NCBI GenBank assembly: GCA_026645415.1
Contig: JAPEVH010000018.1
Location: 1 to 51,179 of the forward strand
Direction of reading: 5' to 3'
Source of the DNA: Candidatus Electronema sp.
Lineage (GTDB): Bacteria > Desulfobacterota > Desulfobulbia > Desulfobulbales > Desulfobulbaceae
DNA length: 51,179 nt
The notes under the pieces are model-generated. The model made no database searches, had not been told where the DNA came from, and worked only from the letters and a program-made list of their open reading frames with translations. The translations under genes were made by a program, and so were the position numbers. This document shows positions 7,045-14,895 of this stretch, one piece after another. Within the stretch, counting starts at the first letter, position 1; each line of letters begins with the position of its first letter.

Positions 7045-8589
7045 ATGCACAGCCAAACCATCCTTATTTTGGATTTCGGCTCTCAGACCACGCAGCTTAT
7101 TGCTCGCCGTATCCGTGAGCAAAAGGTCTATTCAGAAATTCATCCCTATACCTTGCCCTTAGCTCGACTCAAAGAGTTACGACCTGCGGGCATTATCCTT
7201 TCTGGCGGTCCTGCTTCTGTCTATGACGAAGACGCGCCAATCTCTGATCCCGGCCTGTTTGAGCTGGGTGTACCAGTACTCGGTATCTGCTATGGTGCCC
7301 AGCTCATGATGCAGCAGCTCGGCGGCCGAGTTGAGCGGGCTGAGAAACGAGAATTTGGCAAGGCAGAATTACGAATTCGAGAGGCAGAAGGGCTGTTCAG
7401 CGGTTTAGAAACCGCGCCAAGCCATTATCAGGTTTGGATGAGCCACGGTGACCGGGTTGAGGAAGTTGCGCCCGGCTTTATCACCACTGCTGACACTGAG
7501 CATTCGCCTTTTGCTGCTCTCCGCCATCAAGGCAAGCCGTTCTCTGCGGTTCAGTTTCACCCAGAAGTGGCGCATACCCTGATTGGTACCGACATCCTGC
7601 GGAATTTCATTTTTGGAATCTGCGGCTGCGAGGCAGCGTGGACGATGCAGTCTTTTATCGAGTCAACCGTGGAGGCAGTTCGGGCTAAGGTTGGTTCAGA
7701 TCGGGTGATTTGTGCGCTCTCCGGTGGTGTGGATTCTACCGTGACGGCGGCGATGATTCATCGGGCCATTGGCAGCCAGCTCACCTGTATTCATGTCAAC
7801 AATGGCCTGATGCGCACCAATGAAAGCGAAAGCGTACTCCATTTCTTCCGGGAACGGACAGACTTAGAGGTGATTGACATCAACGCTGAGGTCTATTTTT
7901 TGGAGCGACTCAAAGGCATTGCTGATCCAGAAGAGAAACGAAAGCGGATCGGTTATGGCTTTATTGAGATCTTTGAGCAAGAAGCCAAAAAACTGGGGCA
8001 GGTGAAATATCTGGCCCAAGGAACACTGTATCCAGATGTCATAGAGTCGGTCGTTTTCCGAGGCAAGGCTCCGATCAAGTCGCATCACAATGTTGGTGGT
8101 CTGCCAGAGCGGATGGACTTGGCCCTGATTGAGCCGTTGCGAGAGCTGTTCAAAGATGAAGTGCGCGAACTTGGTCTTGAACTTGGTCTGCCAGAAGAAG
8201 CAATATTCCGCCAACCCTTCCCAGGCCCTGGTCTTGGCATCCGCATCATGGGTGAAGTAAGTGCCGAGCGGCTACGCATCCTCCGCCAAGCAGATGTCAT
8301 TGTGTTGGAGGAGATGAAGCAGTCAGGTTGGTATCGCAAGGTTTGGCAATCTTTTGCTGTGCTGCTGCCCATCCAGACGGTTGGTGTAATGGGCGATAGT
8401 CGCACCTATGAGCATGTAATCGCGATTCGTTCAGTGGACAGTCGCGACGCAATGACTGCGGACTGGTCGCAGTTGCCTTATGACCTTTTGGGTCGCATTT
8501 CCACCCGCATCATTAATGAAGTGCGGGGCGTGAATCGGGTAGTTTACGATATATCCTCCAAGCCGCCTTCCACGATTGAATGGGAGTGA
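7045..8589 (+). CDS. guaA: GMP synthase (glutamine-hydrolysing)
   Basis: The 514-residue two-domain enzyme aminates XMP to GMP. The N-terminal class I glutamine amidotransferase has the nucleophile in GICYGAQ (Cys82) and the HPEV segment with its His/Glu pair. The ATP-pyrophosphatase domain has the P-loop SGGVDST, and the C-terminal dimerisation domain ends with the conserved KPPSTIEWE. Length is normal. It follows guaB and is closed by a strong terminator. It has no obvious Shine-Dalgarno and may depend on coupling within the operon. Confidence 0.97.
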   Translation: MHSQTILILDFGSQTTQLIARRIREQKVYSEIHPYTLPLARLKELRPAGIILSGGPASVYDEDAPISDPGLFELGVPVLGICYGAQLMMQQLGGRVERAEKREFGKAELRIREAEGLFSGLETAPSHYQVWMSHGDRVEEVAPGFITTADTEHSPFAALRHQGKPFSAVQFHPEVAHTLIGTDILRNFIFGICGCEAAWTMQSFIESTVEAVRAKVGSDRVICALSGGVDSTVTAAMIHRAIGSQLTCIHVNNGLMRTNESESVLHFFRERTDLEVIDINAEVYFLERLKGIADPEEKRKRIGYGFIEIFEQEAKKLGQVKYLAQGTLYPDVIESVVFRGKAPIKSHHNVGGLPERMDLALIEPLRELFKDEVRELGLELGLPEEAIFRQPFPGPGLGIRIMGEVSAERLRILRQADVIVLEEMKQSGWYRKVWQSFAVLLPIQTVGVMGDSRTYEHVIAIRSVDSRDAMTADWSQLPYDLLGRISTRIINEVRGVNRVVYDISSKPPSTIEWE

Positions 8590-8600
8590 GATAAAGTTTT

Positions 8601-8640
8601 ACAGTGTGGGAGAAAATAAACTTTTCTCCCCTGTTTTTTT
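8601..8640 (+). terminator. Rho-independent terminator of guaBA
   Basis: ACAG and GGGAGAAAA pair with TTTTCTCCC and CTGT, followed by a long T-rich tract. Confidence 0.9.
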
Positions 8641-8688
8641 ATTTTTTTGTCAGAATAGGTTATTCATTTTAATCCTTACTTTCTTATC

Positions 8689-9486
8689 ATGTTAAAAACT
8701 GGAATTTACGTAGATGCTGAAAATATCAAAATGAGCGGTGGTTATGGGATGCGTTATGATGTCCTCGTTGATATTGCCAATACTCCAACTTCTAATTTAC
8801 TGCGAGCTAACTGTTATTTAGCCGAAGACCGAGAGCGGACCAGCAAAGAGCCAGACTATCGCCAGAAGGTATATTTCTATCATAATATACTTAGGCAATG
8901 CGGTTTTAAGATTATTAAAAAGTTTGTGCGCCGTTACGAAGATGAAGAGGGCAATGTCACCACTAAGGCCAATGCAGACATGGATCTGGCCATTGATGCA
9001 CTGCTTCAGGCGCGCAACCTAGACCGTATTGTTTTACTCACTGGTGATGGCGATTTTATCCGTCTGGTTACAGCGTTACAGAACATGGGCTGTCGGGTGG
9101 ATGTGATTGGCTTTAACAATGTGAGCCGTGAATTACGCGAGGTTGCAGACTCCTTCCTTTCAGGTTTTCTTATTCCGGGCCTGCTGCCCTTTCACGCTGA
9201 AGAAGCTCCGCATGTACACACGAACGAACAGGCAGGCGAGTGGCAGCGCGGGACAGTCGCCAACTTTAATGCGGATCGAGGCTTTGGCTTTTTTCGTTTC
9301 TTCAGGATGGAGGAAGATCATACGCTTACACCTGAGACGGTCTTCTTCCACCTCTCCAAATCAACCTTAGAAGGCGATTACTATTTCCAAGATTCCACCC
9401 GGATATTTGAATTCCGCATTGTGGAGAATCCGAATAATGAAGGTCGTTCTGAGGCTTGGGATATCCGTTTAGTGCGGGAAAGCTGA
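8689..9486 (+). CDS. NYN-domain RNase-like protein with C-terminal cold-shock-like domain
   Basis: The 265-residue protein begins with a LabA/DUF88-type NYN nuclease domain: GIYVDAENIK (Asp9 and Asn12), KANADMDLAIDALL with conserved Asp residues, and VLLTGDGDFIRLV. These carboxylates form the PIN-like metal site. Residues about 185-263 (GEWQRGTVANFNADRGFGFF ... VFFHLSKS) look like a cold-shock/OB RNA-binding domain. The protein is probably an RNA-processing or RNA-decay factor; the substrate is unknown. It is followed 10 bases later by a pilC-type gene, though no functional link is evident. No Shine-Dalgarno is seen. Confidence 0.85.
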   Translation: MLKTGIYVDAENIKMSGGYGMRYDVLVDIANTPTSNLLRANCYLAEDRERTSKEPDYRQKVYFYHNILRQCGFKIIKKFVRRYEDEEGNVTTKANADMDLAIDALLQARNLDRIVLLTGDGDFIRLVTALQNMGCRVDVIGFNNVSRELREVADSFLSGFLIPGLLPFHAEEAPHVHTNEQAGEWQRGTVANFNADRGFGFFRFFRMEEDHTLTPETVFFHLSKSTLEGDYYFQDSTRIFEFRIVENPNNEGRSEAWDIRLVRES

Positions 9487-9496
9487 TCAGCCGCTG

Positions 9497-10738
9497 ATGC
9501 CGGTTTACGAATACACAGCCCTTGATGCTGCCGGAAAAAAGCATAAGGGAATGCTGGATGCAGACTCCTTGCCAGTTGCGCGGCAGAAAATCCGCCAGCT
9601 TGGCAAGTATCCAGTTGATATTCGTGAAACCCGGCCCAAGGGCAGAAAAGGCGAAAAGAGCGCGGCAAAGAGTAGCTTTTTCTCTCTTCAGACTGGGCCA
9701 CGTATCCGCCAAGAAGATATTCACGCTGCTACTCGGCAGCTTGCCACCTTGCTTGGTGCTGGTATTCCCCTTATTCCTTCCTTAACAGGTCTGATTGAGC
9801 AGACTGGCAATAAGTCGCTGCAAACCATCATTGCTCAGATAAAAGACTCCGTCAACGAAGGCAACTCGCTGACTAATTCTTTGGCCGAGCACCCTCGACT
9901 TTTCTCCAAAGTCTATGTTAACATGGTTCATGCGGGCGAGGCTTCTGGCTCATTGGATGTGGTACTTGAGCGTTTGGCTGAGTTTGGCGAGCGGCAGCAG
10001 GCTATGCGGGCACGTATTCGGGCAGCTCTGATTTACCCTATTTTTATGGCAGTTGTTGGCATTGTGGTGCTGTTCTTGTTGATCACCTTTATTGTGCCTT
10101 CGATCACTAAAGTCTTTATCGACCGCAAACAAGCCCTGCCGCTGACCACTACCTTATTGATTCAGTTCAGTACCTTTCTTCAGCACTGGTGGTGGCTGGT
10201 GCTGATGCTGGTGGTAGCTGCGGGTGTAGGGCTGCGGGTTTTCTTGGTTGAGTATCCGCAGGGCAAGCGTTTCTTGGATACACTAAAACTAACGCTGCCG
10301 ATACTCAAGGACTTGAATATAAAAATCGCCGCCGCCTCTTTGGGCCGGACGATGTCGAGTCTGTTGCAAGCCGGGGTACCGCTGGTTACTTCCCTGCAGA
10401 TTGTTAAGAACATCCTCAACAACGTGCTCCTAGCGGAAATCCTCGATCAGGCAGGTGAGGAACTGGAAAAGGGCAAGAGCTTATCCGGCTTTCTCCGTGG
10501 TAACAAATACTTTACCCCAATGCTGGTGCAGATGATTGCGGTGGGTGAGCAGAGCGGCTCCTTAGACAAAATGCTGGACAAGGCAGCCAACAGTTATGAG
10601 AAAGAGGTCGAGACCAAGGTTATGGCAATGACCTCCATGATCGAGCCGATGATGATTTTGCTTATGGGTGCAGCGGTAGGCTTTATTGTGATGTCTATCC
10701 TGTTGCCTATTTTTGAGATGAACCAACTGGTTAAATAA
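9497..10738 (+). CDS. Type II secretion / type IV pilus inner-membrane platform protein (GspF/PilC family), copy 1
   Basis: The 413-residue protein begins MPVYEYTALDAAGKK, the standard start of GspF/PilC proteins, and has two T2SSF repeats (about residues 75-200 and 275-400). Membrane segments lie near 175-200, 225-250 and 375-400. Conserved patterns include RQLATLLGAGIPL and ASLGRTMSSLLQAGVPL. Such proteins sit in the cytoplasmic membrane and couple the cytoplasmic ATPase to pilus or pseudopilus assembly. The ending SILLPIFEMNQLVK is typical. A second homologue is at 49843-51048 and a PilT ATPase at 34990-36051. The GspF versus PilC assignment is uncertain. Confidence 0.9.
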   Translation: MPVYEYTALDAAGKKHKGMLDADSLPVARQKIRQLGKYPVDIRETRPKGRKGEKSAAKSSFFSLQTGPRIRQEDIHAATRQLATLLGAGIPLIPSLTGLIEQTGNKSLQTIIAQIKDSVNEGNSLTNSLAEHPRLFSKVYVNMVHAGEASGSLDVVLERLAEFGERQQAMRARIRAALIYPIFMAVVGIVVLFLLITFIVPSITKVFIDRKQALPLTTTLLIQFSTFLQHWWWLVLMLVVAAGVGLRVFLVEYPQGKRFLDTLKLTLPILKDLNIKIAAASLGRTMSSLLQAGVPLVTSLQIVKNILNNVLLAEILDQAGEELEKGKSLSGFLRGNKYFTPMLVQMIAVGEQSGSLDKMLDKAANSYEKEVETKVMAMTSMIEPMMILLMGAAVGFIVMSILLPIFEMNQLVK

Positions 10739-10771
10739 GTTATCCCCTCCTTCAGATGAGCGGAGGCTGCT

Positions 10772-12460
10772 ATGTTGCAGGAACTGCGCATCAATGATTT
10801 AGCTCTGATCAGTGCGTTAGAGCTAGATTTCTCCTCGGTATCTGCTGGGTTAATCGCCTTCACTGGCGAGACCGGAGCAGGTAAGTCTATTATTCTCCAA
10901 GCTGTGCATTTGCTCACTGGCGGTCGTGCCTCGGCTACACTGGTACGCAGCGGCCGGGAGCAGGCAACAGTGGAAGCTGCTTTTGATATTAGCAAACAGC
11001 CAGAGCTTGCAGCTTTGCTCCGCGAATACGGCTTGGCAAGTGACGATGACTGCATTCTCCGCCGGACTATCACCAGTAAGGGCAGAAGCCGCTTCTTTAT
11101 CAACGACCGTCTGACTACTGCCCGTACTGCTGCTGATCTTACAGAGAACTTGGTTAATATCGCTGGCCAGCACGACCAGCAGATGTTACTGCGCAGCATC
11201 TGTCATATTGACTTTCTTGATGGCTATGGCGGCCTGCTCGAACAACGGCAGGAGTATAGTCAGCTTTATGAGCGGCGGCGTAATCTGCTGCGTCGTTTGC
11301 ACCAGTTGCGAGATCAAGAACAGCACAAGGAGCAGCAGCGGGATTTCCTCAGTTTTCAGCTCAAAGAGATTCGCCGGGCCGAGCTAGAGCCAGACGAGGA
11401 AGAACGGCTGATGCAGGAACGCGAGCGGCTGAAGTTCTCCCATACCTTAGCCGAGTTAGCCGGCAGCAGTCGTCAGCTCTTCCGAGAGCATATCCACGAG
11501 CATCTTAGCCTCATCCGCAAGAAGATGGAGCAGGCTGCGGAACTCGATACTGGAGTCAAAGAACTGGCTGGAAGGCTGGTTTCTGCCTGTCTGGAGATTG
11601 AGGATCTGGAAGGCTGTTTAGCAGAGTATATAGAAAGCATTCCTTCTGATCAGAGACGCATAGAGACCATTGCGGATCGCTTGGCCAAAATACGCCAGCT
11701 CCAGCGGAAATACGGGGCTAATGTTGAAGAGGTGCTTGCCTTTGCTGACAAGGTAGAGCAAGAACTGAATCTGCTTGAGCACGTTGAGCAAGAGATCAGC
11801 AAACTGGAGCAAGAGGTCAGCAAGCTGGAGCTAACCCTTTGGGACCAAGCCCGGCAACTCTCCACCGCCCGACTTCAGGCTGGAGAACGGCTTTCGCAAG
11901 CTATGCAGACCGAGCTAAAGTCGCTCAGTTTCCTGCGCGCCCAGTTTGGCGTTTCCCTTGTTCCAGCAGTCAGTGTGGACGGCTCAGGTTTGTTAGCAGA
12001 CGGGATGGACAGAGTGGAGTTCCTCTTTTCTGCTAATCCCGGCGAGCCGCTCAAGCCGTTGACCGAGGTGGTTTCAGGTGGTGAGCTGTCCCGCTTGATG
12101 CTGGCGATGAAGTGTCTCTTTGCCCGGCAAGACCGGGTCGAGACCGTTATTCTGGATGAAATTGATGCAGGTATCAGTGGTGAGGCTGCTGGTGCTGTAG
12201 CCCGCAAGATCAACGAACTAGCCCGCTTGCATCAGGTCTTCTGCATCACCCATCTGCCACAGATTGCCGCCTATGCGGATGCCCATTTTCTAGTGGAGAA
12301 GACAACAACGGGCGAGCGCACCCATACGGCTATTCGCTGTCTTGCTCAGGAAGAGCGGGCCGCTGAACTGGCTCGAATGTTGGGCGGTGATAAGCCAACT
12401 GAGCAGACGCTTGCCCTTGCCCAAGAATTGCTAGAGCGCAAACCCCGCTCAGGGCAATAA
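10772..12460 (+). CDS. recN: DNA repair protein RecN
   Basis: The 562-residue SMC-like ATPase supports double-strand break repair by holding DNA ends. It has Walker A GETGAGKS near residue 33, a long coiled-coil middle rich in Glu, Gln and Arg (about 160-370), the ABC signature VVSGGELSRLMLA and Walker B VILDEIDAGISGEAAG. The C-terminal FCITHLPQIAAYADAHF is characteristic. Length is normal. The ATG follows GGAGGCTGCT. No LexA-type operator was recognised in the 33 bp upstream. Confidence 0.96.
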   Translation: MLQELRINDLALISALELDFSSVSAGLIAFTGETGAGKSIILQAVHLLTGGRASATLVRSGREQATVEAAFDISKQPELAALLREYGLASDDDCILRRTITSKGRSRFFINDRLTTARTAADLTENLVNIAGQHDQQMLLRSICHIDFLDGYGGLLEQRQEYSQLYERRRNLLRRLHQLRDQEQHKEQQRDFLSFQLKEIRRAELEPDEEERLMQERERLKFSHTLAELAGSSRQLFREHIHEHLSLIRKKMEQAAELDTGVKELAGRLVSACLEIEDLEGCLAEYIESIPSDQRRIETIADRLAKIRQLQRKYGANVEEVLAFADKVEQELNLLEHVEQEISKLEQEVSKLELTLWDQARQLSTARLQAGERLSQAMQTELKSLSFLRAQFGVSLVPAVSVDGSGLLADGMDRVEFLFSANPGEPLKPLTEVVSGGELSRLMLAMKCLFARQDRVETVILDEIDAGISGEAAGAVARKINELARLHQVFCITHLPQIAAYADAHFLVEKTTTGERTHTAIRCLAQEERAAELARMLGGDKPTEQTLALAQELLERKPRSGQ

Positions 12461-12639
12461 AGCCGCTATCCTGAGTCAGGGCATTGCATCATTGTCTTGA
12501 CACCCTCCTTGCTTAACTCCTTGAGATACACTCTCAATGTTCAGGCCAGCTTTGTTAAGAACAGAGCGGCGGGGACAACCATGGTTTGCACGCCATCCCC
12601 CATTCCGCCGCGAATTCTTGACCGGAACGCACACGTCAC

Positions 12640-12667
12640 GGGCTCCGTCTGCACCGACTTGTTAGGC
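12640..12667 (-). other. attC-like half site at the 3' end of the cupin gene
   Basis: On the minus strand the cupin stop codon lies inside GCCTAAC, followed by AAGTCGGTGCAGACGGAG. This matches the 5' half of many integron attC sites, where the R'' box often contains the stop codon. I found no matching complementary half (CTGCACC...GTTRRRY) nearby; a GTTAAGC reading at 12511-12517 is possible but distant. The rest of 12461-12661 contains nothing else I can identify. Confidence 0.4.
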
Positions 12668-13030
12668 CAATTTTCGATTTGGAAACGAAACTTCAATAAC
12701 AAGACATCCATTATTTGTTTTAAAAGGCCCATGCAATTCACCTGGGGGACGACTAGCATAATCACCTGCGAAAAGCCATTTTCTAAATGCAACGTCATAC
12801 AGGTCACCACTGACAATGTAGACCTCTTCTGGGTATTCATGAACCTTACCCATCCCGTTTGTTCCATCCATACCAGGCATAAATTTTGTTAATCTGGTAT
12901 AGTCGCCTGTTTCTTCATCGATTGACAAGGTACAAAACCTCACCATTCCATTTGTCCCTGGAACATCTTCCCATAGATGCTCATTAGCAAGACTTAAAAA
13001 GTTTGTATATGTTATAGTTGATTTTGTCAT
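12662..13030 (-). CDS. Cupin-domain protein
   Basis: The 122-residue protein is a single cupin, with the core KVHEYPEEVYIVSGDLYD (about residues 62-79) and ASRPPGELHGPF (about 91-102), matching the two cupin metal-binding motifs (His, Glu, His). It resembles ChrR-type or anti-sigma-like cupins. No function can be assigned. It stands alone on the minus strand between recN and the csx15/Card1 pair. Its stop codon is embedded in an attC-like sequence, suggesting a captured gene cassette. AGGAG lies about 20 bases before the ATG, too far for a normal Shine-Dalgarno. Confidence 0.75.
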   Translation of the reverse strand: MTKSTITYTNFLSLANEHLWEDVPGTNGMVRFCTLSIDEETGDYTRLTKFMPGMDGTNGMGKVHEYPEEVYIVSGDLYDVAFRKWLFAGDYASRPPGELHGPFKTNNGCLVIEVSFPNRKLA

Positions 13031-13090
13031 TTTTATTGTTAGCGAGGCTATTCTCCTATAAACACAGGATCTTACCCTCTCTTATGTTCA

Positions 13091-13471
13091 TCATGATCTA
13101 TTTCTTGCTTGATCTCGTACTGTTTGCAGATTGACCAATTCAGCCACTTCAAATTGAGGTGGAGTACTATTGGCAATTGGACGCAAACGAATGATCGTGG
13201 GAAAATACCCCATTCTCCCATGAAGTTCTGCTAAGACAATTCCTGCAATAACATGGAGACTTGGGAGATTGATCAAGAATAACGCTGTCTGCCATTCCTT
13301 TTCATCGAAAGATAGCCTTTGTAGCAATTCTTTGACCTGTTTGACGAATTCTTGTTGGTGATCTAAATGGGTCTTAATCTCAATAACTTGTGTAATAGAT
13401 TGAGCCGATAAGACTTCTATCTTTGATAGTTGCTCTGAGGTTAATGGATGAGAAAAATTTAAAATGTACAT
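13091..13471 (-). CDS. CRISPR-associated protein Csx15-like
   Basis: I chose the ATG at 13471, preceded by GGAGAG. The 126-residue product starts YILNFSHPLTSEQLSKIEVL and contains EWQTALFLINLPSLHVIAG, ELHGRMGYFPTIIRLRP and FEVAELVNLQTVRDQAR, a pattern I recognise from Csx15 proteins encoded beside CARF effectors. Their biochemical role is not settled; a role in sensing or degrading cyclic oligoadenylate has been suggested by genomic association. It follows the Card1-like gene by 18 bp on the same strand. No cas genes or CRISPR array occur in the window. Confidence 0.7.
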   Translation of the reverse strand: MYILNFSHPLTSEQLSKIEVLSAQSITQVIEIKTHLDHQQEFVKQVKELLQRLSFDEKEWQTALFLINLPSLHVIAGIVLAELHGRMGYFPTIIRLRPIANSTPPQFEVAELVNLQTVRDQARNRS

Positions 13472-13489
13472 CAATAGCTCTCCTTCACC

Positions 13490-14632
13490 TTAAATTCTTT
13501 GGCAATCGTTCACTGCTTGTTCTAAGATATGCCCAAGAGTAGATAAATCATTCCCACAGACAAGCATGATTCCTCGTTCTTGTGCCCATCGTTCTGCATC
13601 CTTTCGTTGATTTTCTGTTGGGAATGTTGACGTGACAAACAGTTTTGTACACATGCCTTTGCCTAACTGATCTCCTCTTGTACTCAGTTGATTAAAATAT
13701 TCTGCCTTGATCTTAGATTCAGTTTTACAGGAAGCGATAATCAATTGCCCCTTAAATATTCCGACAAAATCAATTTCTCCCTTCCCATCTCTTATTCCTT
13801 CGCTTTTCTCTTCTACTCCCCATGCACATTCATCAAATAACGGTTGTCCAGAAGGATGTTGTAATGCCTTTGCTGTCATATACACATAAAATTCAAGCCA
13901 TCCACCTTTGAGAAATTCCCAATCATCTTGACTTGTCTTGGTATATGACACTCCAGACACTGTTTTTTGAACATTTTTGAGAAATCCGATTTTCTCTATC
14001 TCTTGTAAAAGGTGATATTGTTCATCAGTACAATGTTGTTTGAGATGTATCGTATTCGCATTCCCTTTATCATATTGACGCATCATTTTTAGGACATCGT
14101 GTGATACAGGGAGATTTTCAACAAGTAACTTTGTCACTGTGATGTTATTTTTTTCTATATCTGTTTTGGTTTCTATATGCCATCCATACACTGTAAAATA
14201 ATCGTAAATACTAATTTTTAACGGTCTTGGAGATTGTGTTTCGTTAAAAATATCGACAATACCGTCTCGTGATGAATAAAGCAAGGCGATACTTTTCCCT
14301 TCTTGCTTCATTTTTTTGGCAAATTGATACGCTCCTAATGACATTGTTGTCGGTTCTGAAGCAATGTTTAGAATAATCGTATCAGTAGTATGTTTGTCGA
14401 TAATTTTTTGACAGGCATTCATTGTCTCTCCTGGAACATATGGGGCAACAGGATACGAGTCAATCGGTTTGAGATTGGCTGGTAATGCCGTGATGAGTTT
14501 CTCTTGATTACTGCTTTTTCCAGTAGAATCTTGCGAAACAATTAAATACAATTCATCTGGTTTTACATCAAGGATAAGTTGAATGTTGGGTAGTGGTCGT
14601 CCTCCAACAAATGAGATTAAAAGTGTAGTCAT
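13490..14632 (-). CDS. CARF-domain nuclease, Card1/Can2-like (DUF1887)
   Basis: The start at 14632 is supported by AGGAGG about 14 bases upstream; a longer frame from 14662 lacks such a site. The 380-residue protein has an N-terminal CARF-like Rossmann region (TLLISFVGGRPLPNIQLIL and NIASEPTTMSLGAYQFAKKM) that should bind cyclic oligoadenylate. A winged-helix linker follows, then a PD-(D/E)xK nuclease domain at about residues 245-370 with WLEFYVY, GEIDFVGIFKGQL and ASCKTE. The usual ExK is SxK here. Family members are cOA-activated nucleases that cut RNA and/or DNA during type III CRISPR immunity. It is coupled to csx15. The pair is AT-rich relative to the adjoining DUF2254 gene. Confidence 0.8.
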   Translation of the reverse strand: MTTLLISFVGGRPLPNIQLILDVKPDELYLIVSQDSTGKSSNQEKLITALPANLKPIDSYPVAPYVPGETMNACQKIIDKHTTDTIILNIASEPTTMSLGAYQFAKKMKQEGKSIALLYSSRDGIVDIFNETQSPRPLKISIYDYFTVYGWHIETKTDIEKNNITVTKLLVENLPVSHDVLKMMRQYDKGNANTIHLKQHCTDEQYHLLQEIEKIGFLKNVQKTVSGVSYTKTSQDDWEFLKGGWLEFYVYMTAKALQHPSGQPLFDECAWGVEEKSEGIRDGKGEIDFVGIFKGQLIIASCKTESKIKAEYFNQLSTRGDQLGKGMCTKLFVTSTFPTENQRKDAERWAQERGIMLVCGNDLSTLGHILEQAVNDCQRI

Positions 14633-14668
14633 ATGTATTGTTTCCTCCTTTATGCACTTCACGCGCTA

Positions 14669-14828
14669 ATCGCGGTGCTGACCCGCGAGCACGTTGTATG
14701 TGGGCAAGCTTGCTTGCGTACATACAGCACGCGCAGTCGGGTCAAGTACCTTGTTCTGGCGCGTAGCGGCGGAACAAGGTACTTGACGAAGTCAGCACCG
14801 CGATTCTCGGCGACGAAGTCGCCGAGAA
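14669..14828. repeat. Nested palindrome block, three-way-junction-like
   Basis: An outer perfect 14-bp inverted repeat, ATCGCGGTGCTGAC (14669-14682) with GTCAGCACCGCGAT (14791-14804), encloses two hairpins. One is a GTATG...CATAC stem (14696-14725, with GCAAGC inside). The other is a perfect 16-bp stem, GTCAAGTACCTTGTTC (14741-14756) with GAACAAGGTACTTGAC (14772-14787). Directly next to it, TTCTCGGCGAC (14804-14814) pairs with GTCGCCGAGAA (14818-14828). The block lies upstream of the Card1-like gene and downstream of DUF2254. It may be a mosaic repetitive element or a structured DNA/RNA. Confidence 0.85.
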
Positions 14829-14844
14829 CAAGAATTTATACCGA

Positions 14845-14882
14845 TCTGTCTATCCTGTAATATTGCAGGATAGACAGAAAGA
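14845..14882. repeat. Terminal palindrome of the block, copy A
   Basis: CTGTCTATCCTG (14846-14857) and CAGGATAGACAG (14866-14877) form a perfect 12-bp inverted repeat with an 8-base loop. A shortened copy of the same sequence lies at 16292-16322, on the other side of the DUF2254 gene. Confidence 0.8.
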
Positions 14883-14895
14883 TCGCAACCTGCTT

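Noticed and set aside
12461-12640. Insertion sequence remnant between recN and the cupin gene
   Set aside because: No transposase residues or paired inverted ends could be found.
12541-12867. Minus-strand 108-residue frame
   Set aside because: It overlaps the cupin gene in another frame and continues into the attC-like region without protein features.
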